In this document: in pieces, positions 6,195-13,924 of the stretch
Position numbering within the stretch: the stretch's first letter is position 1
How the letters are laid out: each line of letters begins with the position of its first letter
From: a virus
DNA: 21,622 nucleotides
Reading direction: 5' to 3' (one strand)
IMG/VR virus record: IMGVR_UViG_3300044655_000583
Coordinates: 1-21,622 of that record
The notes under the pieces: generated by a model
The model's database searches: none
What the model saw: the letters and a program-made list of their open reading frames with translations, nothing else
What the model was told of the DNA's origin: nothing
Position numbers and translations under genes: made by a program

Positions 6195-8662
6195 TGATAG
6201 GAACTAACCTATACATACAAGACATAAACAACCCCGATAATTTTATAAAGGTTGATTTATTCAAGGATGAAAACTTTGAGTTAAATTCAAGCGTTCAAAA
6301 TATAAATGATATTTCAAAAACGTTCAGTGATTTTAGTCAGAGTTTTACAGTTCCAGCAAGTGATACAAATAATAGAATATTTCAGCACTATTATAATTCT
6401 GATGTCGATGGAAGTTTTAACCCTAACATTCGTGTAAGCTCATTAATTGAAATTGGTAGTTTGCCATTTAGATTTGGTCTTATTCAGTTGGAAGATGTTA
6501 AATTAAAAAATGCTCAACCTACAAGTTACACAATTCGTTTCTTTTCTAAAGTAGTAAACCTATCTGATAGTTTTGGAGATGATGACTTGACAGTTTTAGA
6601 CTTGTCAGAGTTTGACCATGATTTTACAAGAAGCATTGTTTTCAATGCAACTCAAAATGAAAGTATAAATAATGGTGATGTTTATTATCCTTTGATTTCA
6701 AGTATTAGAAACTTTCAAATTGGAACAGGAAATACGGATGATATTACAAATGTTTTAGGTGAGATAAAATACACCGATTTAAAACCTGCTTTAAGAATCA
6801 TTAGAATATTAGAAGCAATAGAAAATAAATATAATATTTTATTTGATAGGGAGTTTTTAAATCGTGCTGCTTTTGGTAATTTGTTTATGTGGTTGCATTC
6901 TTATTCAGGCGAAATAAAAGTTTTTTCAACACCATTAAGTATAGATTATACAAGTTTATCAACTGTAATTGCTGATTGGAGTGTTCCAAGTCCGGAGATA
7001 AATATTACTACTAATTCGGTTGCTGTAAATTGGGATATTAATTTTAGTGCTTATAATATAAGACCAAATTATAAAAGAGCAAAAGTATTTGTTAAAATAA
7101 TTACAACATCTTCTTATCCTTATGTTTTAGAAGTTTTTGATAATGGTGTTTTATACAATACCTATAATAATTTATTTCAAACTACAACTACTCAAATTTA
7201 CAATAAAAGAGAAGATGGTGATTCCTCAAATCATTTATTTACTTTTAAAGTTTCAAGTATAGGCGGTAATTTAACTTTTACATCTCAATTAAGATATGAA
7301 GGTTGGATATATTATTATCCTTTAGATTGGCCACCTATTGCTGTTTCACAAAGAATTTTAACTGCAACTTCAGCAAGTCAAACAACAGCTAATTCTATTT
7401 TAAAAATATCTGAACAAATACCAAAGTTAAAAGTTAGAGATTTTATAACTTCAATTATAAAAATGTTCAATTTGGTTTTAACACCAATTTCGAATAATAC
7501 CTTTTCTTTTATTCCTTTGGATGATTGGTATAGTAAGGGTAAATTAGTTGATATTACCAAATACATAGATACAAAAGATATTACAATTAAAAAACCAAAG
7601 CTATTTAAAAGAATAGACTTTAAACATCAAAAATCGGGGCAAATACTCAACGAACAATTTAGAGAAAATAACGGTCTTGATTTAGGTTATGGGGATTTGG
7701 CTACGACATACGATATTGATGGCGGTGAATTGAAAGTTGAAACGCAGTTTGATAACTTAATGTTTGAGCGATTAACTGATAGATCAACAGACGATATCAC
7801 AAATGTTCAAGTTGGAAAATCTATTGACAAAACTTTACAGCCTTATATCGGAAAGCCTTATTTGTTTTATCGTGCAGGTTATCAATTTTATGATTTACCA
7901 ATTAAGGCAGATGGCCATTCTGATTTAGATTATACTTGGTTTACATCAACTGAAAATGATAGTAATTTTGACCAAGTTACACAATCGGTAAACTTTTCTG
8001 CTGATGTAAGTACTTTTTTGTATTCTGAAATAACAAATAATCTATTCAGCAACTATTGGCAAGACTATATTTCGGACTTATATTCAACAAAAAGACGATT
8101 AGGAAACTACCGAGCGCAGTTACCAATAGGCAAAATGATTGATATTAACCTAAATGATAGGATACAGATAAGCGATAGGACATATATCATTAACTCAATG
8201 AGGTCTAATCTTACCACAGGAGAGGTAAATTATGAATTATTGAACTATATCGGTGCGCCTTATAAAAGTATAAATTCAATTATACCGATTACAGTTGATA
8301 CTATTGAATACTCGGTTGATACAACTGAAATAAGTGCGGATGCTACTTATTATTATTTGCCACAATATTCACCATTTGATAATGGCATTCAATACACAGA
8401 ATTATTTGCTACAAGTGGAGCGCAAGATTATGATTTAAAAATACTTGCAAATAGTCCTTATGTAGTTACAAAAGTTGATACAGGTGATGGTGTTGGATGG
8501 GTTGATTTAGAAAATACTTTTGGAAATACAAGTGCTTATCTTTTAATCAAAGTTTCAGAGTACACAAGCGCAATAACAAATCCGACAAATATAAGAAGCA
8601 TGGAATTAGAGGTAATTATAGGACTTGACACATTTACATTAACAATAACACAAACACAATGA
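6194..8662 (+). CDS. Large tail protein with a C-terminal BACON-like domain
   Basis: The 822-residue protein begins MIGTNLYIQDINNPDNFIKV. Its N-terminal region includes DISKTFSDFSQSFTVPAS and SLPFRFGLIQLEDVKLKN, a pattern I associate with large tail proteins of Flavobacterium-type phages. The central part is beta-rich with aromatic residues. Residues about 737-822 look like a BACON-type Ig fold: SGAQDYDLKI, then a W in VGWVDL, spaced strands, and the ending TLTITQTQ, close to the typical I-T-Q close of BACON domains. BACON domains in phage proteins are thought to help bind glycans or mucin. It starts in a TAATG junction. A role in host recognition or at the tail tip is inferred. Confidence 0.7.
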   Translation: MIGTNLYIQDINNPDNFIKVDLFKDENFELNSSVQNINDISKTFSDFSQSFTVPASDTNNRIFQHYYNSDVDGSFNPNIRVSSLIEIGSLPFRFGLIQLEDVKLKNAQPTSYTIRFFSKVVNLSDSFGDDDLTVLDLSEFDHDFTRSIVFNATQNESINNGDVYYPLISSIRNFQIGTGNTDDITNVLGEIKYTDLKPALRIIRILEAIENKYNILFDREFLNRAAFGNLFMWLHSYSGEIKVFSTPLSIDYTSLSTVIADWSVPSPEINITTNSVAVNWDINFSAYNIRPNYKRAKVFVKIITTSSYPYVLEVFDNGVLYNTYNNLFQTTTTQIYNKREDGDSSNHLFTFKVSSIGGNLTFTSQLRYEGWIYYYPLDWPPIAVSQRILTATSASQTTANSILKISEQIPKLKVRDFITSIIKMFNLVLTPISNNTFSFIPLDDWYSKGKLVDITKYIDTKDITIKKPKLFKRIDFKHQKSGQILNEQFRENNGLDLGYGDLATTYDIDGGELKVETQFDNLMFERLTDRSTDDITNVQVGKSIDKTLQPYIGKPYLFYRAGYQFYDLPIKADGHSDLDYTWFTSTENDSNFDQVTQSVNFSADVSTFLYSEITNNLFSNYWQDYISDLYSTKRRLGNYRAQLPIGKMIDINLNDRIQISDRTYIINSMRSNLTTGEVNYELLNYIGAPYKSINSIIPITVDTIEYSVDTTEISADATYYYLPQYSPFDNGIQYTELFATSGAQDYDLKILANSPYVVTKVDTGDGVGWVDLENTFGNTSAYLLIKVSEYTSAITNPTNIRSMELEVIIGLDTFTLTITQTQ

Positions 8663-8814
8663 TAGGGAAGTTAGTAGAATTATTAAACACAATGGATTTT
8701 TATAACGGAAGCGAAAATATAGAATTTGCAAAAGGTGCTTATCGTTACCCAAGAACTTATAAAGAATTATTTAAAACAGTAAAAAGATGGCGATTAAGAA
8801 AACGATTGAAATAG
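8659..8814 (+). CDS. Small hypothetical protein (51 aa) before the tape measure
   Basis: ATG at 8659 overlaps the previous stop as ATGA, and the frame runs to TAG at 8812-8814, 28 bases inside the tape-measure gene. The product begins MIGKLVELLNTMDFYNGSEN and ends in a very basic segment, KTVKRWRLRKRLK. No family is recognised. The overlaps on both sides and the lack of any other use for bases 8663-8786 support a real gene. Position directly before the tape measure is where tail assembly factors are often encoded, but the protein is too short to call. Confidence 0.6.
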   Translation: MIGKLVELLNTMDFYNGSENIEFAKGAYRYPRTYKELFKTVKRWRLRKRLK

Positions 8815-10892
8815 ATGTTGATGTTGTACGTGCCAATGGCGGGTTAGATAACTTTACTCAAAATTTTAAAAAAACCGAGGAGGCAGCCAAGTCTTTAAAA
8901 ACTCAATTAAGAGAGGCTCAAGCGGAAGTAGCTGCCTTATCTGATAAGTTCGGAGCAACTTCAAAAGAAGCGGTTGAGGCATCAAAAAGAGCAGCAGATC
9001 TAAAAGATAGAATTGGAGATGCTAAAAATTTAACAGATGCATTTAATCCCGATGCAAAATTTAAAGCATTAAGCGCATCTCTTTCGGGAGTGGCCGGTGG
9101 ATTTGCCGCTTATCAGGGTGCAATGGGATTAGTAGGAGTTGAGTCTAAAGATTTAGAAAAACAACTTTTAAAAGTTCAATCTGCTATGGCTATCGCTCAA
9201 GGTTTCCAAGCATTAGGAGAGGCAAGAGATAGCTTTAAACAATTAAAGGCTGTTGCTATTGATGCGCTTAATGGTATTAAAAAAGCAATAGGAAGTACAG
9301 GAATAGGTTTGTTAGTTGTTGCATTAGGAACTATTTATGCTTATTGGGATGATATAAAAGAGGCAGTTAGTGGAGTTAGTGAACAACAGAAAAAACTAAA
9401 CGCAGAAAGCAAGAAAAATTTAGCGCAAGAGCAGGAAAAATTAAAAGCTATTGGTAACCAAGATGAGATTTTAAAACTTCAAGGTAAAAGTGAAAGAGAT
9501 ATTTTGAAAATGAAAATTGCTCAAACTGACCAAACTATTCTTGCTGCTAAAGTTGACCTTAAAAGAATTGAAACAACTAACGAACAACAACAAAAAGCGG
9601 TAGAACTAAACTATCAATATTTAAAATCTTTCATTGATTTTATATCTATACCCCAAAGACTTTTATTTGAAAATGGCGCAAAAGCTATAAATAAAGTTAT
9701 TGATTTAATTAATAAAATCCCCGGTGTTGAAATAAAAGCAAAGATTGATGAAAAGTTTGCAGAAAAAGCAGCGGATTATGTAACCAAATTAGGTTTTGAT
9801 CCTGCTAAAACAAAAGCAGAAGGAGAAAAAACAGTTAAAGAAGCTAAATTATATTTAGATGAATTAGCTAATGACAAAGCAGGTTTTCAAAATCAAATAA
9901 ATGATATAGATAAAAAAGCAGGTGAAGATGCTGCTAAAATAGCAGAAGAAAATGCTAAAATAGAAGAAGAAAGGTTACAAAAACTTAATGATTTATATGC
10001 TAATTATTTAAAAGCAAATCAAGATGCATCGGCAGTTACAGAACAAGAAAAACTTGACTTACAAAAACAACGTGATTTAGAAGAAATAAATCAATTAGCA
10101 AAAACAGAAAATGAAAAAGCAAATTTAAAAGCATTATTAGACGAAAAATATTTTAATCTTCAATTAGAATTAGACAAAAAATTAGCACAACAAAAAATAG
10201 CTAAAGAAGATGCCGAGTGGTTGCGATTACAAGAATTGTCAATGGAAAAAAGCGAGTATGAAAAACTTGTTTTAACCCAAAAATATGAGGCCGAATATTT
10301 AGCGGCTGAAGGAAATGCAGCATTACAAACAGAATTAAAAAAGAAACTTGAAAAGGATTTAGCTGATATTGACGATAAAGCTAAAGAAGAAGCTAAACAA
10401 AAAGAACAAGCCTTATTAGATGCTAAATTAGCTTTCGCTCAACAAGGATTATCTTTAGTTGCTGAAATAGCAGGGAAAGGTTCTAAAATAGGAAAAGCGG
10501 TTGCGGTTGCACAGGCTACAATTAGTGGAATCGAGGGTGTTCAAAATGCTTACTCAACTGCTCAAAAATCACCTATTACTATTGGATTCCCTGCATATCC
10601 GGTTGTACAAGCATCTTTAGCTGGAGTGTTTGCAGCCTTACAAATTAGAAAAATATTATCTACAAATGTGGGGAGCGCATCTGCTTCATCTGTTGGAGGT
10701 GGAGGCGGAGGTGGTGGAAGCGCACCTGCTCCGCCACAATTTAATATCGTAGGTCAAAGTTCAACAAACCAATTAAGTCAAACAATTGCAGGGCAACAAA
10801 ATAGACCAATACAAACTTATGTCGTGGGTAATCAAGTAAGCACACAGCAATCACTTGACCGTAATGCGGTGGCTACATCAACTTTTGGATAA
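8787..10892 (+). CDS. Tail tape-measure protein
   Basis: The 701-residue protein is largely helical and coiled. The N-terminus (residues about 20-80) has repeated K/E/A/L helices. Residues about 171-187 form a hydrophobic segment (TGIGLLVVALGTIYAYW). A long charged coiled region from about 200 to 560 follows. The C-terminus has the A/G-rich stretch GKAVAVAQATISGIEGVQNA and ends in a glycine run near residue 640 and a Q/S/T-rich tail. These features are typical of tape measures, which set tail length and reach the host during injection. By the usual rule of about 0.15 nm per residue, the tail would be roughly 100 nm. It is the largest helical protein in the block and overlaps the gene before it. 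Confidence 0.88.
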   Translation: MAIKKTIEIDVDVVRANGGLDNFTQNFKKTEEAAKSLKTQLREAQAEVAALSDKFGATSKEAVEASKRAADLKDRIGDAKNLTDAFNPDAKFKALSASLSGVAGGFAAYQGAMGLVGVESKDLEKQLLKVQSAMAIAQGFQALGEARDSFKQLKAVAIDALNGIKKAIGSTGIGLLVVALGTIYAYWDDIKEAVSGVSEQQKKLNAESKKNLAQEQEKLKAIGNQDEILKLQGKSERDILKMKIAQTDQTILAAKVDLKRIETTNEQQQKAVELNYQYLKSFIDFISIPQRLLFENGAKAINKVIDLINKIPGVEIKAKIDEKFAEKAADYVTKLGFDPAKTKAEGEKTVKEAKLYLDELANDKAGFQNQINDIDKKAGEDAAKIAEENAKIEEERLQKLNDLYANYLKANQDASAVTEQEKLDLQKQRDLEEINQLAKTENEKANLKALLDEKYFNLQLELDKKLAQQKIAKEDAEWLRLQELSMEKSEYEKLVLTQKYEAEYLAAEGNAALQTELKKKLEKDLADIDDKAKEEAKQKEQALLDAKLAFAQQGLSLVAEIAGKGSKIGKAVAVAQATISGIEGVQNAYSTAQKSPITIGFPAYPVVQASLAGVFAALQIRKILSTNVGSASASSVGGGGGGGGSAPAPPQFNIVGQSSTNQLSQTIAGQQNRPIQTYVVGNQVSTQQSLDRNAVATSTFG

Positions 10893-10900
10893 AAAAATAT

Positions 10901-10930
10901 ATCACTTAAAAAAAAAATCGTTATATAGTT
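10901..10930 (+). promoter_or_regulatory. Repeated leader motif, copy 2 (putative phage late promoter)
   Basis: ATCA (10901-10904), 13 bases with a ten-A run, TCGTTATA (10918-10925), 5 bases, then ATG at 10931. Spacing is identical to copies 1 and 3, although the homopolymer is A here and T there. It fills the gap between the tape measure and the head-gene block. Confidence 0.6.
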
Positions 10931-12040
10931 ATGAAAACATACGAGTTATTTTTATCGGATGAAGAAATACAAGGGATTGACTGCATTTCAGTAGTTGGAT
11001 CTCCGGCCATGGAGAGCAAGTTTATTGCTTTGGCAGATGAAAAAAAAGTACAATTTGCAAAAATCGATAATGAAAAGAAAATCTTATTAGGGGTTGCATT
11101 GATTCCCGAAAAAAAGATTTATCGATTTGACGAAAAAACAAAGGAAGAGTACTATGTTTATTTTTCTAAAGAAACAATAAAACGTGCCTCGGAATTGTAT
11201 CTTAAAAAAGGCAATCAAAGTAATGCAAATTTAGAACATTCTAAATATACTTTGAATGGCACAATTGTAGAGAGTTGGATTGTTGAAGATTTAGAAAAAG
11301 ATAAGACAGCATTATACGGAATTGATGCGCCTGTTGGCAGTTGGGTTGTGGCTATGAAAATAGAAGATGAGGAGCAATGGCAATTGTGTAAAGATAACGG
11401 AAGCGGATTTTCAATAGAAGGTATGTTTGACGAAAAAGTAACATTAACAAAAGTAAATATGGATTTTAAACAAATGAAAGATGATTTGCTAAATGAGTTT
11501 AAGACTCTTTTAGGCAAACAAGTTAAATTAGCCGAATGGAAGACAGAAGATGGCAGTTTAACATTGGTAACAGAAACTGAAATACCGGAGATTGGTGGTA
11601 CTATTTCAGTTTTAACTCCTGATGGAAATGTTCCTGCTCCAATTGGAGAGTATATCTTAAACGATGGAACTAAAATTTCAGTAGCAGAGGTTGGCATAAT
11701 TGCAGAGATTTCAGCAAAAGAAGAAGAAGAAGTAGTTGAAGCACCTGTTGAAGAAATGGCTGCTCCTGCATCAGTAAACACAAGTGAGGTTTCAGATTTA
11801 AAAAATGCTATTAGTTCAATGCTTATTAAATTCAATGAGAATTTAGAGCAAAGATTTTCAGCAATCGAAACTAAATTATCGGAGCAAATTAAAGAAAACG
11901 AAACTTTAAAAGTTGAACTTTCTGAAACTCCTGCGGTAACAAAAACAAAAGTAGCACCATTACAAGCTACAACAGAAAAACCAAAAACATTAAAAGGGCG
12001 TTTAGCATTATCATTAACAGAATTAAAAAATAAAAACTAA
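10931..12040 (+). CDS. Prohead protease (XkdF-like) fused to a scaffold-like C-terminus
   Basis: The first 175 or so residues look like the XkdF/S78-type prohead serine protease: VVGSPAMESKF near the start, KILLGVALIPEKKIYR, a histidine in NLEHSKYTLNG (H103), WIVEDLEKDKTALYG, and a serine in GSGFSIEGMF (S161). H103 and S161 are the likely catalytic pair. Residues about 175-369 contain acidic low-complexity sequence and a coiled coil near 289-330 (AISSMLIKFNENLEQRFSAI), ending in a basic tail, as expected for a scaffold. The protease would mature the capsid and remove the scaffold. The major capsid gene follows after 5 bases. The 369-residue length fits a protease-scaffold fusion. An internal start near M177 could yield scaffold alone, but I cannot show it. 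Confidence 0.8.
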   Translation: MKTYELFLSDEEIQGIDCISVVGSPAMESKFIALADEKKVQFAKIDNEKKILLGVALIPEKKIYRFDEKTKEEYYVYFSKETIKRASELYLKKGNQSNANLEHSKYTLNGTIVESWIVEDLEKDKTALYGIDAPVGSWVVAMKIEDEEQWQLCKDNGSGFSIEGMFDEKVTLTKVNMDFKQMKDDLLNEFKTLLGKQVKLAEWKTEDGSLTLVTETEIPEIGGTISVLTPDGNVPAPIGEYILNDGTKISVAEVGIIAEISAKEEEEVVEAPVEEMAAPASVNTSEVSDLKNAISSMLIKFNENLEQRFSAIETKLSEQIKENETLKVELSETPAVTKTKVAPLQATTEKPKTLKGRLALSLTELKNKN

Positions 12041-12045
12041 AAAAA

Positions 12046-12960
12046 ATGGCAACAACAACAACAGTAAACAGTTCCTATGCCGGAACGGTGGCAGGGGAAA
12101 TAATAGGGAAAGCTTTTAAAGAAGCAGATACTATTCAAAAAGGTTTGGTAACAATTTTACCAAACATTCCGGTAAAACAAGTAATCCGTAAAATTGATTA
12201 CGGAAATGGTCGTCAAGATTATTCATGTGGTTTCGCTCCTGCGGGAAGTGTAACACTTGACGAGGTAATTTTAGAGCCAAAGAAAATCAAAAACGAGGCT
12301 GAACTTTGTAAAGAAGATTTCAGAAATGTATGGGATACTGCTTCAATGGGATTCTCTGCTCACAATGACAATATGCCTGTTGATGAAGAACAAGCTTTAT
12401 TAGTAGAAATTTTAGCAGATACTGCTCAAGCAACTGATTCAGATATTTGGATTGGAGAGGCTACAGATGATGGTCACTTTGATGGATTCATTCCATTGTT
12501 TTTAGGTGATGCAACTGTAATCGATGTGGCATCACCTGCAACTATTACTGCTTCAAACGTAGTAGCTGAAATGCAAAAAGCATCAAACGCAGTTCCTGTT
12601 GCTTTGAGAAGAAAAGCTGATTTAGTATTCGCAATTTCTGCTGATGTGGCACAAGCTTATAACAATGCTTTAATTACTGCAGGAATCAATAATGGTTTAG
12701 GTGGTCAAGGTCAAGAATTGTATTTAGGAATGTACAAATTAGAAATCATCAACGGTTTACCTGCTAACACAATGGTAATCTACCAAAAGAAAAATCTTTA
12801 TTTTGGTACAGGTTTGCTTTCAGATCACAATGAAGTACGAATCAAAGACATGGATGAAACTGATTTGAGCGGAACAGTACGTTACAAAATGGTTTATACT
12901 GCGGGAGTACAATATGTGAGAGGATCTGAAGTTGTATTATACACAACTTACACAGTTTAA
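12046..12960 (+). CDS. Major capsid protein
   Basis: The 304-residue protein follows the protease-scaffold gene directly, the usual order. It begins MATTTTVNSSYAGTVAGEII. It has an extended early region with PVKQVIRKIDYGNG, an acidic helical region (MPVDEEQALLVEILADTAQA), and a strand-rich C-terminal half ending GVQYVRGSEVVLYTTYTV. These features and the size fit an HK97-fold coat protein. The gene is cleaner in codon use (more AAC and ATC) than its neighbours, as expected for the most abundant virion protein. A hairpin follows the stop. Identity rests on context, size and fold impression rather than a diagnostic motif. Confidence 0.82.
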   Translation: MATTTTVNSSYAGTVAGEIIGKAFKEADTIQKGLVTILPNIPVKQVIRKIDYGNGRQDYSCGFAPAGSVTLDEVILEPKKIKNEAELCKEDFRNVWDTASMGFSAHNDNMPVDEEQALLVEILADTAQATDSDIWIGEATDDGHFDGFIPLFLGDATVIDVASPATITASNVVAEMQKASNAVPVALRRKADLVFAISADVAQAYNNALITAGINNGLGGQGQELYLGMYKLEIINGLPANTMVIYQKKNLYFGTGLLSDHNEVRIKDMDETDLSGTVRYKMVYTAGVQYVRGSEVVLYTTYTV

Positions 12961-12968
12961 TAAATAAC

Positions 12969-12991
12969 AAGGCGGTTGAAAATACCGCCTT
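12969..12991 (+). terminator. Hairpin after the capsid gene, weak or partial terminator
   Basis: AAGGCGGT (12969-12976) pairs with ACCGCCTT (12984-12991) around a 7-base loop, giving a GC-rich 8-bp stem in a very AT-rich setting, 9 bases after the capsid stop. No proper U tract follows (TATTTAAAAC), so it may attenuate or protect the capsid mRNA 3' end rather than stop transcription fully. Confidence 0.55.
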
Positions 12992-13009
12992 ATTTAAAAC
13001 ATTATAATA

Positions 13010-13546
13010 ATGGCAGCGTGTGAATTTATAACGAACGGCAGACTTTTAGAATGCAAAAATTTTACAGGTGGTTTAGTTAATGCCTTTTTTGCTCCATTTT
13101 CAGATATTGGTGCAACGGTAGTTAATTCAGAACTTACAGGTTTAGGAACTTTAGATGAAGTTTTCAAATTTGAATTGAAAAATACAGGTAACACTTATGT
13201 TGAAACTGAAACAGCTTCAAGAGATAACGGAACTATTTTTTATGATAGTCAATTAAATTTGATGCTAACCGGCTTGACTGCTGCTTTAGTAAATCAAGCT
13301 AAATTGCTTTCAAGAGATAGAATGTTAATCTTTTTAGAAGATAACAATGGAACATACCATGCAATCGGATTGAGAAATGGTGTTGATAAAACAACAGGAA
13401 CAAGAGAATTAGGTGGTGCTTTAGGTGATTTTTACGGATTAAAAATGACTTTACAAGCGTTAGAGCCTCAAACTGCTCCAATATTATCAGGTGCAGCAGT
13501 AACTTCTTTACTTGCTTTGGTTTCTGACCAATATGTAAACGATTAA
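13010..13546 (+). CDS. Probable tail-tube / major virion structural protein
   Basis: The 178-residue protein starts MAACEFITNGRLLECKNFTGG, then has a strand-rich core: DEVFKFELKNTGNTYVETET, SRDNGTIFYDSQLNLMLTGL, and LGGALGDFYGLKMTLQALEP. I associate this C-E-x-x-x-x-G-R-L opening, the S-R-x-N-G-T-x-F segment and the G-G-A-x-G-D-x-x-G-x-x-x-T ending with abundant structural proteins of Bacteroidota phages, most likely tail tube. It lies directly after the capsid gene and before a strong terminator. A head decoration protein is the main alternative. Confidence 0.6.
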   Translation: MAACEFITNGRLLECKNFTGGLVNAFFAPFSDIGATVVNSELTGLGTLDEVFKFELKNTGNTYVETETASRDNGTIFYDSQLNLMLTGLTAALVNQAKLLSRDRMLIFLEDNNGTYHAIGLRNGVDKTTGTRELGGALGDFYGLKMTLQALEPQTAPILSGAAVTSLLALVSDQYVND

Positions 13547-13566
13547 GTTTTTTTTAAAATAAATGT

Positions 13567-13602
13567 AAAAGTCAGCGTATTGAGTTATGCTGACTTTTTT
13601 TG
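13567..13602 (+). terminator. Intrinsic terminator ending the capsid block
   Basis: AAAAGTCAGC (13567-13576) pairs with GCTGACTTTT (13589-13598), and the stem can extend by GTA/TAT including a G-T pair, leaving a TTGAGT loop. The right arm runs into seven T residues (13595-13601). This is a classic rho-independent terminator about 20 bases after the stop at 13546. The A-rich upstream arm would also make it work partly in the other direction. Confidence 0.85.
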
Positions 13603-13603
13603 T

Positions 13604-13633
13604 ATCAAAAACTTTTTTTTTCGTTATATTAGT
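13604..13633 (+). promoter_or_regulatory. Repeated leader motif, copy 3 (putative phage late promoter)
   Basis: ATCA (13604-13607), 13 bases with an eight-T run, TCGTTATA (13621-13628), 5 bases, then ATG at 13634. It begins within a few bases of the terminator's T tract. Transcription of the portal block must restart somewhere in these roughly 30 bases unless the terminator is read through, so this copy argues for a promoter rather than only a translation signal. Confidence 0.65.
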
Positions 13634-13924
13634 ATGATAATATTTAGACCATCTGAAGAAACTCAAACTGTAACTATTATACCTCGTTATGAAGCGAATT
13701 TAGTTACTTTAAAAATACGTGATGAAAGCAAAGCCACAGAAGAAACTTTTGAGGATTTGTCGGCTGTTTATAGTTATGGTTATTTGACTTTTGAATTTGA
13801 CAAAACAGTTAGCGAAGGAAGCACTTTTGAATTTGAAGTTTACGATAATGAAAATACACTATTTCGAGGCAAAGCATTTGCAACGGATCAAACAGATTTA
13901 CAAAATTATAAAATCAATCAATAA
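13634..13924 (+). CDS. Small structural protein (96 aa) preceding the portal
   Basis: I chose the ATG at 13634 over an upstream TTG at 13580, because that TTG lies in the terminator loop and would add residues encoded by the terminator and the leader motif. The product begins MIIFRPSEETQTVTIIP and is a compact acidic beta-rich protein, with strands around LVTLKIRDES and YGYLTFEFDK, then FEFEVYDNENTLFRGKAFAT. Small proteins like this often accompany head genes in Bacteroidota phages. No function is known to me. It ends in a TAATG junction with the portal gene. Confidence 0.7.
   Translation: MIIFRPSEETQTVTIIPRYEANLVTLKIRDESKATEETFEDLSAVYSYGYLTFEFDKTVSEGSTFEFEVYDNENTLFRGKAFATDQTDLQNYKINQ

Noticed and set aside
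10891-10917. Possible terminator between tape measure and protease genes
   Set aside because: The A-rich run has no inverted repeat; it belongs to the repeated leader.
11215-11835. A 206-codon open frame on the minus strand
   Set aside because: It is antisense to the protease-scaffold gene, is serine/threonine-rich in the manner of reversed AT-rich coding DNA, and has no leader or neighbours on that strand.
13020-13040. TCGTTATA on the minus strand within the tail-tube-like gene
   Set aside because: There is no minus-strand gene or start downstream; a chance match is expected in AT-rich DNA.
13580-13633. Extended start (TTG at 13580) for the small protein before the portal
   Set aside because: The TTG is in the loop of the terminator and the extra residues would be encoded by the terminator T tract and the repeated leader.
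13681-13700. CTCGTTATGAAG resembling the repeated leader
   Set aside because: It matches only TCGTTAT, lies inside the small structural gene and lacks the conserved spacing.
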